From positions 84,009 through 148,008 of the forward strand of contig DBOC01000012.1 in the NCBI GenBank assembly GCA_002299895.1: a DNA stretch of 64,000 bases, written 5' to 3'. Under the pieces are notes generated by a model. The model did no database searches, was not told the DNA's origin, and saw nothing but the letters and a program-made list of their open reading frames with translations. Numbering within the stretch: the first letter of the stretch is position 1; every line of letters begins with the position of its first letter. A program made the translations under genes and the position numbers. Shown here one piece after another: positions 50,574 to 59,737 of the stretch. Origin of the DNA: Sphingomonadales bacterium UBA656 (GTDB lineage Bacteria; Pseudomonadota; Alphaproteobacteria; Sphingomonadales; Sphingomonadaceae).

Positions 50574-51982
50574 TACATATGGATCGGCTTGCCCGTCACC
50601 GCCATCGCCGCTTCTTTCAATGCTTCGGCATGCGTCGGGTGCGCGTGGCAGGTATAAGCAATGTCTTCTGACGTTGCGCCAAATTCCATTGCAGTGCACG
50701 CTTCGGCGATCATGCTACCAGCAATCGACGCAATGATGTGCACCCCAAGGACACGGTCGGTTTTTGCGTCGGCAATCACTTTCACAAAGCCGTCGGTGTC
50801 GCGGTTAGTCTTGGCCCGGCTGTTCGCCATCATTGGGAATTTTCCGACCTTAACCTCTCCGCCAGAAGCCGCCGCTTTTTCTTTGGCTTCCTCTTCGGTC
50901 AGGCCAACGCTCGCGATTTCAGGATAAGTATAAACTACACCTGGAATGACGTCATGATTGACGATTCCGGTCAGGCCGGCGACAAATTCTGCAGCAGCAA
51001 TCCCTTCATCCTCAGCCTTGTGCGCAAGCATCGGGCCGGGGCAGACATCACCCACAGCATAAATGCCGGGAACATTTGTCTGGAAATCATGGCCGATCTC
51101 AATCTGGCCACGCGCGTTGACTGTAAGCCCCGCCTTATCCAGAGCAAGACCATCGGTATTGGCGCGGCGACCAATAGCAACAAGAACGCAATCTGCCTCG
51201 ATCGTTTCACTGGCGCCGCCCGCCGCTGGCTCCACGGTTAGTTTTGCTGAGGCGCCCTTAACGGTCACGCCAGTGACTTTCGTTCCTGTGCGGATGTTGA
51301 AGCCTTGCTTCTTGAAAATCTTGGCCGCTTCCTTGCGGACTTCGCCGTCCATGCCCGGCAAAATCTGATCAAGATATTCGACTACAGTCACTTGTGCACC
51401 AAGCCGCAACCATACGCTGCCAAGCTCCAGGCCAATGACCCCGCCGCCAATCACCACCAGATGTTTTGGCACCTTTGGCAAAGCGAGCGCGCCGGTGGAA
51501 TCGACAATCACTTTCTGATCAATTGCAACGCCGGGCAAAGGCGTGACAGACGATCCGGTCGCAACCATGATATTCTTTGACGTGTAGCTTTTTCCTGCAA
51601 CTTCTATGCTGTTAGCCGAGGTAAAGGCCGCATGTCCCTTCAGCCAATCGACCTTGTTCTTCTTGAATAGGAATTCAATTCCGCCAGTCAGCTCACCAAC
51701 AGCCTTCGCTTTTTCGGCATGCATTTGATCGAGATTGAGCGAAACGCCCGAAAAATCGATACCGAATTTCGCGAGCGCACCCGATTGCGCCTCATGAAAA
51801 ATTTCGGACGCATGCAGCAAGGCCTTGGACGGAATGCATCCGACATTCAGGCATGTGCCGCCCAATGTTTCGCGGCTTTCTACGCATGCGGTCTTCAGCC
51901 CCAATTGGGCAGCGCGGATTGCGGCAACATAGCCACCTGGACCCGCGCCAATAACGATCAGGTCGTAATCATGTTCTGCCAT
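50573..51982 (-). CDS. lpdA: Dihydrolipoyl dehydrogenase
   Basis: 469 residues. This is the E3 flavoprotein that reoxidises dihydrolipoamide for 2-oxoacid dehydrogenases. FAD site VIGAGPGGYVAAIRAAQLG; redox disulfide C44/C49 in GGTCLNVGCIPSKALLHAS; NAD site VIGGGVIGLELGSVWLRLG; C-terminal CHAHPTHAEALKEA with the catalytic His-Glu. The ATG at 51982 follows AGGAG. It is 12 bases after odhB in the same direction and belongs to the OGDH set. Confidence 0.97.
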   Translation of the reverse strand: MAEHDYDLIVIGAGPGGYVAAIRAAQLGLKTACVESRETLGGTCLNVGCIPSKALLHASEIFHEAQSGALAKFGIDFSGVSLNLDQMHAEKAKAVGELTGGIEFLFKKNKVDWLKGHAAFTSANSIEVAGKSYTSKNIMVATGSSVTPLPGVAIDQKVIVDSTGALALPKVPKHLVVIGGGVIGLELGSVWLRLGAQVTVVEYLDQILPGMDGEVRKEAAKIFKKQGFNIRTGTKVTGVTVKGASAKLTVEPAAGGASETIEADCVLVAIGRRANTDGLALDKAGLTVNARGQIEIGHDFQTNVPGIYAVGDVCPGPMLAHKAEDEGIAAAEFVAGLTGIVNHDVIPGVVYTYPEIASVGLTEEEAKEKAAASGGEVKVGKFPMMANSRAKTNRDTDGFVKVIADAKTDRVLGVHIIASIAGSMIAEACTAMEFGATSEDIAYTCHAHPTHAEALKEAAMAVTGKPIHM

Positions 51983-51994
51983 GGCTCAGGCTCC

Positions 51995-53227
51995 TTAAAG
52001 GTCGATTAGCAACCGGGTCGGGTCTTCGATCGCCTCTTTGACGATCTTTAGGAAGGTAACAGCTTCGCGACCATCGATGAGGCGGTGGTCATAGCTGAGC
52101 GCCAAATACATCATCGGGCGCACCACAACTTGTCCGTCCCGCACAACAGCGCGATCTTCAATACGATGAAGGCCAAGCACTGCCGACTGTGGCGGGTTGA
52201 TGATAGGCGTCGACATCAGACTGCCGAACACGCCGCCATTTGAAATGGTGAATGTGCCGCCTGACATATCATCCATCGTCAAAGTACCGGCCTTCGCCTT
52301 TGCGCCAAAATCGCCAATGGCCTTTTCAATTTGCGCGAAGCTCATGGCGTCCGCATTGCGTACGACAGGCACTACAAGGCCGTTGGGTGCGCTGACTGCA
52401 ACGGATACGTCGAGATAATTGTGATAGACGATTTCATCGCCTTCAATCTTCGCATTAACCGCCGGCACATCGCGCGCGGCCAAGGCTACGGCTTTGGTGA
52501 AGAAGCCCATGAAGCCCAAGCGGACTCCATGCTTCTTTTCAAACAGATCTTTGTAGGTCGCACGCGCTTCGATCACCGCTGACATGTCGACATCGTTGAA
52601 CGTCGTCAGCAACGCGGCTGTGTCCTGCGCAGACTTCAGGCGCTTGGCGATGGTTTGGCGCAGGCGTGTCATCGTTACGCGCTCTTCCTGACGCCCGCCT
52701 GTTGCTTGCGTTGTTGACGTAGCCGCAACGGGTGCGTCGGCAGATGGCGCAGGTGCACCCTTAGCGGCAGCAACGACATCTTCCTTCGTGAGGCGACCGT
52801 CCTTGCCGGTGCCTTTGATCTTGCTCGGGTCAATGCCAAGTTCCAGCACAAGGCGGCGCACAGCGGGCGACAGCGGCAGGTCGCTATTTTCAGCCTCGGC
52901 GGCAGGTGCTGGCGCTGCGGTGGTTGCAACGACTGGCGCAATGGCTGCTGCCGCAACAACGGGCGCTACTGCTGGACTAGACGCGCCGGTTCCGGCATCG
53001 ATTGATCCGATGACTGCGCCAACATTGACGGTTGCGCCTTCTTCGACGGCATAGGCACCCATGATACCTGCAACGGGCGACGGCACTTCGACCGCAACCT
53101 TATCAGTTTCAAGGCTAGCAATCGGTTCATCGATAGCCACGGCTTCGCCTGGTTTCTTCAACCATTGACCAAGGGTCGCTTCGGTGATGGACTCGCCCAA
53201 TACGGGGACTTTAACTTCAGTGCTCAT
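51995..53227 (-). CDS. odhB: 2-oxoglutarate dehydrogenase E2 (succinyltransferase)
   Basis: 410 residues. The lipoyl domain (K43 in ETDKVAVEVPSP) is followed by an Ala/Pro linker, a peripheral subunit-binding domain (SPAVRRLVLELGIDPSKI) and the catalytic acyltransferase domain ending SYDHRLIDGREAVTFLKIVK, with the active histidine. It transfers the succinyl group to CoA. The ATG at 53227 has GAGGA seven bases upstream. It lies 10 bases after sucA. Confidence 0.97.
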   Translation of the reverse strand: MSTEVKVPVLGESITEATLGQWLKKPGEAVAIDEPIASLETDKVAVEVPSPVAGIMGAYAVEEGATVNVGAVIGSIDAGTGASSPAVAPVVAAAAIAPVVATTAAPAPAAEAENSDLPLSPAVRRLVLELGIDPSKIKGTGKDGRLTKEDVVAAAKGAPAPSADAPVAATSTTQATGGRQEERVTMTRLRQTIAKRLKSAQDTAALLTTFNDVDMSAVIEARATYKDLFEKKHGVRLGFMGFFTKAVALAARDVPAVNAKIEGDEIVYHNYLDVSVAVSAPNGLVVPVVRNADAMSFAQIEKAIGDFGAKAKAGTLTMDDMSGGTFTISNGGVFGSLMSTPIINPPQSAVLGLHRIEDRAVVRDGQVVVRPMMYLALSYDHRLIDGREAVTFLKIVKEAIEDPTRLLIDL

Positions 53228-53237
53228 AATCTAATCC

Positions 53238-56069
53238 TCACGCGGATGGAGGGGTGATTGGTTTTTTGCCACCTGAACGCTGGCGACGGATTTCTTCGCG
53301 GACATTATGACCTAACGCTTCAGCGACCAGGGCGGCTTGTTCGGCCTGATGGCGCTTGGCAAGGCCGGTCGCCGTCGCGGCTGCGGCTCTGCGTCCGGCG
53401 TAACGGGCGCGGGTGGGGCCAACATTGGCTTCGGCGAGACATTCTTCCAAATAAGGATCAACGAATGACCAGCTTCCGGCGTTGCGCGGTTCTTCCTGCG
53501 CCCAAACCAGTTCTTCCAAATTGGTCATACGCCTCAGGCGAACAATCAACGGTTCTGACGGAAACGGATACAGCTGCTCAATACGCACAATGCTGGTATT
53601 TTTGTCGCCTGATGCGTCGCGGGCTTCCATCAGGTCGTAGGCGACCTTTCCGGAGCATAATATCAGGCGCTTCACATCCTTGTCGGCAGGTGCATTCATG
53701 TCGGACAGTATCCGCATAAAGTGGCTTTCGCCTTGGAAATCTTCAGCCTTAGAAACCGCAAGCTTATGACGCAAAAGCGACTTTGGCGTCATGACAATAA
53801 GCGGTTTGCGGAATGGTCGTGCCATTTGCCGGCGCAGCAAGTGGAAATAGTTAGCTGGCGTCGTGCAATTGGCGACCTGGATATTGTCCTCCGCACATAA
53901 TTGCAGGAAGCGCTCTAACCGCGCCGAGCTATGCTCCGGCCCTTGGCCCTCATAGCCATGCGGCAACAGCATTACGAGGCCATTGGCGCGCAGCCATTTG
54001 GCTTCACCTGACGCAATGAACTGGTCAATCATAGTTTGTGCGCCGTTCACGAAATCGCCAAATTGCGCTTCCCAAAGGACCAATGTTTTCGGCTCTGCAC
54101 CAGCATAGCCATATTCAAAGCCCAACACGCCAAATTCGGACAAGGGGCTGTCTAAGATTTCAAAACGCCCATGTGGCAAGGTGGATAGCGGCACATATTT
54201 TTCTTCTGTCGTTTGATCGACCCAGACGCCATGCCGCTGGCTAAAAGTGCCGCGGCCCGAATCTTGGCCCGACAAACGCACGCCATAGCCTTCCGAAAGC
54301 AGCGAACCAAAAGCGAGCGCTTCGCCGGTTGCCCAGTCGAAACTTTCCCCAGAACTGAACATGGTCTTCTTGGCATCAAGTACGCGGCTTAATGTCGGAT
54401 GGATGTTATGGCCTTCGGGTATTGTCGTCAGCGTGCGACCAAGGCTGTCGAACAATTTGCGCGTGATGCCTGTTGGGACATTGCGCCGCGCAGTTTCTGG
54501 ATCAGCGGGCTTCGACAGGCCTGACCAACGGCCACCAAACCAATCAGCGGCGTTCGCTTTATAGTCTGCTGCACTCGCAAACTCTTGCTCAAGCGCTTGG
54601 ACAAAGCGCGTCGCGTGTTCATTGGGCCAATTGGCGTCGATCACGCCTTCGGCTTGAAGGCGTTGTGCGTACAGAGCACTTACGGCCGGATGATTCTTGA
54701 TGACTTTGTACATCAAGGGTTGCGTAAAGCCGGGTTCGTCGCCCTCATTATGGCCAAAGCGGCGATAGCACCACATGTCGATCACAATATCGCGGTGGAA
54801 GGTCTGGCGGAATTCAATCGCAATCTTGCATGCGAATGTTACCGCCTCGGGATCATCGCCATTGACGTGGAAAATCGGCGCCTGAACACCTTTGGCTACG
54901 TCAGACGGATAAGGCGATGATCGCGCATATTGCGGGCTGGTGGTAAAGCCGACCTGGTTGTTGACGATGAAGTGCAAGCAACCGCCTGTATTATATCCAC
55001 GAATGCCGGAGAAGCCGAGGCATTCCCACACAATGCCCTGGCCAGCAAAGGCGGCATCACCGTGGAGCAACACGGGCAACACTTGCTCATGCTTGCCCAA
55101 ATCGTCGCGGGCCGTCTGGTTGGCGCGCACCTTGCCCAAGACAACGGGGTTTACGGCCTCAAGATGCGACGGGTTCGGCACAAGGCTCATATGCACTTTG
55201 ATACCGTCAAATTCACGGTCGGTGCTGGTGCCGAGATGGTATTTCACATCGCCTGAGCCACCGACATCATCGGGATTGGCGCTGCCGCCGGAAAATTCGT
55301 GGAAGATGATGCGATAGGGCTTAGCCATAACATTGGCGAGCACGTTCAAACGGCCACGATGCGGCATGCCATAGACGATTTCACGCACGCCAAGCTGGCC
55401 ACCATATTTGATAACCGCTTCTAGCGCCGGGATCATGGACTCGCCACCGTCAAGGCCGAAACGCTTTGTACCTACATATTTGCGACCTAGGAATTTTTCA
55501 TATTGCTCAGCTTCAATAACCTTGCCGAGTATCGCTTTCTTGCCCTCTGGCGTGAACTGGATGGCGGCATCCTTGCCTTCCATCCGTTCTTGCAGAAAGC
55601 GGCGCTCTTCCACGTCGGAAATATGCATATACTCAAGACCTACCGGCCCGCAATAATTGGCGCGCAGCGTATCTACGAGCTCGCGCACGGTGGTCCACTC
55701 AAGCCCAAGCGTGCCGCCAACATATACGCGCTTGTCGAGGTCGGCGCCCGAAAAGCCATGATATTCAGGTGTCAGGTCAGCAGGAATGTCTTGTTTCGAC
55801 AAACCAAGCGGATCGAGATTGGCGGCCAGATGCCCGCGCACACGGTATGTCCGCACAAGCATCATTGCGCGAATAGAATCGCTTGCCGCAGCAACGGCGT
55901 CGGCCTCTGCAATGGGTTTGCCCGCAGCCTTGGCGGCAGCCTTCACTTCGATTGCCATTTGCGTGGGGTCGAGCGATGCCGTTAAATCGTCAGTTGCTGA
56001 CAATGGCCAGTTGGCACGTTCCCAGCTGGGGCCGCGCTCTACTTCGAAATCCTGGTTTTCTAAGCCCAT
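53238..56069 (-). CDS. sucA: 2-oxoglutarate dehydrogenase E1 component
   Basis: 943 residues. This thiamine-pyrophosphate enzyme decarboxylates 2-oxoglutarate. Conserved segments include LEYMHISDVEERRFLQERME, GMPHRGRLNVLANVMAKP, GDAAFAGQGIVWE, FIVNNQVGFTT, VIDMWCYRRFGHNEGDEP and VLWEAQFGDFVNGAQ. The ATG at 56069 has GGAGAAG six bases upstream. A possible 41-codon leader frame (56060-56185) ends across this start. Confidence 0.97.
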   Translation of the reverse strand: MGLENQDFEVERGPSWERANWPLSATDDLTASLDPTQMAIEVKAAAKAAGKPIAEADAVAAASDSIRAMMLVRTYRVRGHLAANLDPLGLSKQDIPADLTPEYHGFSGADLDKRVYVGGTLGLEWTTVRELVDTLRANYCGPVGLEYMHISDVEERRFLQERMEGKDAAIQFTPEGKKAILGKVIEAEQYEKFLGRKYVGTKRFGLDGGESMIPALEAVIKYGGQLGVREIVYGMPHRGRLNVLANVMAKPYRIIFHEFSGGSANPDDVGGSGDVKYHLGTSTDREFDGIKVHMSLVPNPSHLEAVNPVVLGKVRANQTARDDLGKHEQVLPVLLHGDAAFAGQGIVWECLGFSGIRGYNTGGCLHFIVNNQVGFTTSPQYARSSPYPSDVAKGVQAPIFHVNGDDPEAVTFACKIAIEFRQTFHRDIVIDMWCYRRFGHNEGDEPGFTQPLMYKVIKNHPAVSALYAQRLQAEGVIDANWPNEHATRFVQALEQEFASAADYKANAADWFGGRWSGLSKPADPETARRNVPTGITRKLFDSLGRTLTTIPEGHNIHPTLSRVLDAKKTMFSSGESFDWATGEALAFGSLLSEGYGVRLSGQDSGRGTFSQRHGVWVDQTTEEKYVPLSTLPHGRFEILDSPLSEFGVLGFEYGYAGAEPKTLVLWEAQFGDFVNGAQTMIDQFIASGEAKWLRANGLVMLLPHGYEGQGPEHSSARLERFLQLCAEDNIQVANCTTPANYFHLLRRQMARPFRKPLIVMTPKSLLRHKLAVSKAEDFQGESHFMRILSDMNAPADKDVKRLILCSGKVAYDLMEARDASGDKNTSIVRIEQLYPFPSEPLIVRLRRMTNLEELVWAQEEPRNAGSWSFVDPYLEECLAEANVGPTRARYAGRRAAAATATGLAKRHQAEQAALVAEALGHNVREEIRRQRSGGKKPITPPSA

Positions 56070-56219
56070 TTTTCTTCTCCAAAACCTCCCCACATAAAGG
56101 AGGTGGCAGTCCGCAGAACTGACGGAAAGGCACGTGCGTTCAAGCTGTCGCTATTTGGCGGGTGCCCCATCCTTATGCTGCGCATGGCTTCCCTCCCCGT
56201 ATCGGCGAGGGGTCACCGC

Positions 56220-57104
56220 TTAACCCTTCAAAACCTCAACCAATGTTTTGCCGAGCAGAGATGGCGATGGCGATACGCGGATGCCCGCGGCCTCCATTGC
56301 TGCAATCTTGCTCTCAGCGTCGCCCTTGCCGCCCGACACGATGGCGCCAGCATGACCCATGCGGCGTCCGGGAGGGGCTGTGCGTCCAGCGATAAAGCCA
56401 GCCATTGGCTTTTTACGGCCCTTTTTGGCTTCGTCGATCAGAAACTGTGCAGCCTCTTCTTCTGCGCTGCCGCCGATTTCACCGATCATGATGATTGACT
56501 TTGTCGCATCGTCTGCAAGGAACAGCTCAAGACAATCAATGAAGTTGGTGCCGTTGACCGGGTCACCGCCAATACCAACCGCAGTGGTCTGGCCAAGGCC
56601 TTCTGCTGTGGTCTGGAACACAGCTTCATAAGTGAGCGTGCCTGAACGTGAGACGACGCCCACCGAGCCTGCCGAAAAGATGCTGCCGGGCATGATACCA
56701 ATCTTGCATTCATTGGGTGTCAGAACGCCAGGGCAGTTCGGGCCGATAAGGCGCGATTTCGAACCTGAAAGCGCACGCTTTACCTTGACCATGTCGAGCA
56801 CAGGGATGCCTTCGGTGATGCAAACGATCAACGGGATCTCCGCGTCAATGGCTTCAAGGATTGAGTCTGCTGCAAAGGGTGGTGGCACATATACAACCGA
56901 CGCATCTGCACCCGTTCTCTGCTTGGCTTCAAGCACCGTGTCAAACATCGGCAGGCCAATGTGCGTCGTTCCGCCCTTGCCGGGGGTAACACCGCCAACC
57001 ATCTGCGTACCATAGGCCAGCGCCTGCTCTGTATGGAATGTACCAGTGGCACCCGTCATACCTTGCGTGATAACCTTGGTGTTCTTGTTGATAAGGATGC
57101 TCAC
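56220..57104 (-). CDS. sucD: Succinyl-CoA ligase alpha subunit
   Basis: 294 residues. SucD makes ATP or GTP from succinyl-CoA with SucC. The CoA-binding TGATGTFHTEQALAYGTQ-type segment (MTGATGTFHTEQ) and phosphohistidine H251 in RRMGHAGAIVSGG are intact. The start is GTG 57104 with GGAGACGTTT upstream. SucC, its obligate partner and usual neighbour, is absent between mdh and sucD here and must be elsewhere. Confidence 0.96.
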   Translation of the reverse strand: MSILINKNTKVITQGMTGATGTFHTEQALAYGTQMVGGVTPGKGGTTHIGLPMFDTVLEAKQRTGADASVVYVPPPFAADSILEAIDAEIPLIVCITEGIPVLDMVKVKRALSGSKSRLIGPNCPGVLTPNECKIGIMPGSIFSAGSVGVVSRSGTLTYEAVFQTTAEGLGQTTAVGIGGDPVNGTNFIDCLELFLADDATKSIIMIGEIGGSAEEEAAQFLIDEAKKGRKKPMAGFIAGRTAPPGRRMGHAGAIVSGGKGDAESKIAAMEAAGIRVSPSPSLLGKTLVEVLKG

Positions 57105-57133
57105 AAACGTCTCCTAAAATCTTTGGGTTGCGC

Positions 57134-58096
57134 TTAGTTCAGCGATGGGTCGATGGCTTTACATGCTACCAGCAGTTCTTTCACTGCATCTACGCTGACG
57201 GCGAGGTTGGATTTAGCTTCGTTGTCCAGCGCGATTTCGACGACCTTTTCAACGCCTCCTGCACCGATAATCACCGGAACGCCGACATACAAATTGTCGA
57301 CGCCATATTGGCCGGTCAAATGGACTGCCGCAGGAAGGACGCGTTTTTGGTCGTACAAATAGGCCTCCGCCATCGCGATGCCGCTCGTGGCGGGGGCGTA
57401 ATAAGCAGAGCCCGTTTTCAGCAAGGCGACGATTTCGCCGCCCCCGCTGCGCGTACGCTGGACGATGGCGTCGATGCGCTCCTGGGTGGACATGCCCATC
57501 GCGATCAGGTCAGGCACAGGAATACCTGAAACCGTTGAATATTGAATGACGGGAACCATCGTGTCGCCATGGCCACCCAACACAAAGCTGGTCACGTCCT
57601 TTACCGACACGTTGAATTCATCAGCGAGGAAATGGCTGAAGCGTGCAGAGTCTAGAACGCCGGCCATGCCAACCACCATATTGTGCGGAAGGCCTGAAAA
57701 CTCGCGCAACGCCCAAACCATCGCGTCCAGTGGGTTGGTGATGCAGATGACAAAAGCGTTTGGCGCGTTGGCCGCAATGCCTTCGCCGACTGCCTTCATC
57801 ACCTTCAGATTGATGCCCAGCAAATCATCGCGGCTCATGCCGGGCTTGCGTGCGACGCCGGCGGTGACGATGATTACATCGGCGCCAGCTATGTCGGCAT
57901 AATCATTGGTGCCAGTGATTGTGGCGTCAAAACCTTCAACAGGGCCGCATTGCGACAGATCCAGCGCCTTGCCTTGGGGAATGCCTTCAACCACGTCGAA
58001 AAGGACGATGTCACCAAGGCCCTTTAACGCTGCGAGATGGGCGAGAGTACCACCGATGTTACCGGCGCCGATGAGTGCAATTTTCTTGCGAGCCAT
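57134..58096 (-). CDS. mdh: Malate dehydrogenase
   Basis: 320 residues. Mdh oxidises malate to oxaloacetate with NAD. IALIGAGNIGGTLAHLAALK is the NAD site, GVARKPGMSRDDLL the active-site loop and GGHGDTMVPVIQYS carries the catalytic histidine. The LDH-like type is standard for alphaproteobacteria. The ATG at 58096 has AAGGA upstream. Its own promoter region (58097-58324) holds a DnaA box, a GANTC site and a palindrome. Confidence 0.96.
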   Translation of the reverse strand: MARKKIALIGAGNIGGTLAHLAALKGLGDIVLFDVVEGIPQGKALDLSQCGPVEGFDATITGTNDYADIAGADVIIVTAGVARKPGMSRDDLLGINLKVMKAVGEGIAANAPNAFVICITNPLDAMVWALREFSGLPHNMVVGMAGVLDSARFSHFLADEFNVSVKDVTSFVLGGHGDTMVPVIQYSTVSGIPVPDLIAMGMSTQERIDAIVQRTRSGGGEIVALLKTGSAYYAPATSGIAMAEAYLYDQKRVLPAAVHLTGQYGVDNLYVGVPVIIGAGGVEKVVEIALDNEAKSNLAVSVDAVKELLVACKAIDPSLN

Positions 58097-58138
58097 GAAA
58101 AACTGTCCTTCCCTTAGGGCTTTATAGCGGAATTAAGG

Positions 58139-58166
58139 CGGCGTTACGCCGAATCTCTGTGGATAA
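58139..58166 (-). promoter_or_regulatory. Palindrome, GANTC and DnaA box ahead of mdh
   Basis: Within 28 bases are a 13-base palindrome (CGGCGTTACGCCG, 58139-58151), a GANTC methylation site (58151-58155) and a perfect DnaA box on the plus strand as TGTGGATAA (58158-58166). They lie 43-70 bases upstream of the mdh start. Role as operator or cell-cycle control site is inference. Confidence 0.5.
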
Positions 58167-58324
58167 CAACCCAATAAAGAACCAAAGCGTAGGGTTTTTA
58201 TGATAACAGTTCGCAATAGCATTAAGAATGAGAATAAATTGCCGCATTCCCCATCTTTAACTTGTTTCAGTATCACAAATAACGTTTTTGCGTCATACCG
58301 AAACCAGGTAAAGATGATGCAATC

Positions 58325-59716
58325 TTAGTCGCGAGCCACCCTACGCAACATCTCCATCCAAATGGGTATTTGGCCGTGAAAACCTTCGGCCCAAACGCGC
58401 TCATCTAAACCGTGCGCGCCTTCCCGTTGACCGACTATGCCCCATAGGCCGCCAAAACCATAAACGGGAATCCCAGCGGCGCGTAAAAACGCGCCATCAG
58501 TAGCGCCTGCAGACTGAAACGGTAGAATGGGAGCATTGGGGAAACGCGTGCCAACCGCCGCTTGATAGGCCTGCAGTATGTCGTCACGCATGGGGGATGG
58601 TGCGGTTTCGGGGGTTTGTGACCCTTCTACCGCGGAAACGGTGACATCAGGTCCCGATAGGGTCTGTAATTGCTGGCGAATGTCTTCAATCTTCACACCC
58701 GGAAAAATACGGCAGTTGACATTGGCTTCGGCTTTTTGCGGTAAAGCGTTCGGCGCGTGCCCGCCGGAAAGCATGGTTGCAACACAGCGTGTGCGCGTAC
58801 CGCCGGGGTCCATGGTCTCCAACAGGTCTGCGGTTTCACGGTCCTGCGGGTCGGCTAGAAATCGGCGCAGAAGCTCTCCATATTGGCCGCTATCGCCTTT
58901 TGATAGCACAGAATAGCTAGCACGTGTGGCGTCGTTTATCATCGCGGGGAAACGGTGTCGTTCAACCGCTGTCAATGCGTTGGCAAGCGCATATACCGCA
59001 TTGTCGGGGCGCGGCACACTGCTGTGTCCGCCACGATTAATAGCCGTCAGGCGAAAATCAGCATAGGTTTTCTCGGCAATCTGAATACCGAAGCCTTCGA
59101 CCCGCCCGTCGGGAAATACCGAGCCGCCACCAGCATCGCCATTCAATGCATATTCGGCGTCAATCAGGTCGCGCCATTCACTCACCGCGCGCCGCGCGCC
59201 ATTGCCCATAGTTTCTTCGTCACCGGTAAACAGCACGATGATATCGCGCGTCGGCGCAAACTTTTCAGCGCGCAAATATTGCAGAGCAAGGACAATCCCC
59301 GTCAGCGCGGCCTTATTATCATTTGAGCCGCGACCCAGATAATAGCCACCCTCTTCGCGGAACTGGAACGGCGGATATTTCCAATCGCTTGCCTTGGCCG
59401 CAACGACGTCCATATGCGCCATCAGCAATATGGGCTTTTTCCCCGAGGGCTTGGCTGCGGGCCAACGCGCGATTAATGTCTGGGTATTATCATGATCCTT
59501 GACGACGACGTTGGTGATTCCAGCTTTGCGAAATTCTGACGTTAACAGGCTGGTCAGCTTTTTAAATTCTGTGGGTTGCCCCTCTACCGTCGGAATTTCG
59601 ACAATCTTTGCGAACAAATCACGTTCGGTAGCATGCTTTGGATTCGGTACCTGCGCATTTGCTGTCGTGGTTAGAGCCAATAAACCAGCAAATAAAAATG
59701 TATTCCGTCCCATCAT
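58325..59716 (-). CDS. Exported M20-family metallopeptidase
   Basis: 463 residues. A signal peptide (about 1-21, ending ANAQ) is followed by an M20/M28-type zinc peptidase: MAHMDVVAAKASDWKYPPF, GRGSNDNKAALTG, FTGDEETMGNGARRA, NGDAGGGSVFPDG and INRGGHSSVPRPDNA carry metal and catalytic positions. It probably cleaves exported peptides or acyl-amino acids in the periplasm. The start is ATG 59716 or the next ATG 59713, after AAAGGGAG. Confidence 0.92.
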   Translation of the reverse strand: MMGRNTFLFAGLLALTTTANAQVPNPKHATERDLFAKIVEIPTVEGQPTEFKKLTSLLTSEFRKAGITNVVVKDHDNTQTLIARWPAAKPSGKKPILLMAHMDVVAAKASDWKYPPFQFREEGGYYLGRGSNDNKAALTGIVLALQYLRAEKFAPTRDIIVLFTGDEETMGNGARRAVSEWRDLIDAEYALNGDAGGGSVFPDGRVEGFGIQIAEKTYADFRLTAINRGGHSSVPRPDNAVYALANALTAVERHRFPAMINDATRASYSVLSKGDSGQYGELLRRFLADPQDRETADLLETMDPGGTRTRCVATMLSGGHAPNALPQKAEANVNCRIFPGVKIEDIRQQLQTLSGPDVTVSAVEGSQTPETAPSPMRDDILQAYQAAVGTRFPNAPILPFQSAGATDGAFLRAAGIPVYGFGGLWGIVGQREGAHGLDERVWAEGFHGQIPIWMEMLRRVARD

Positions 59717-59737
59717 CTCTCTCCCTTTTGAGATATG

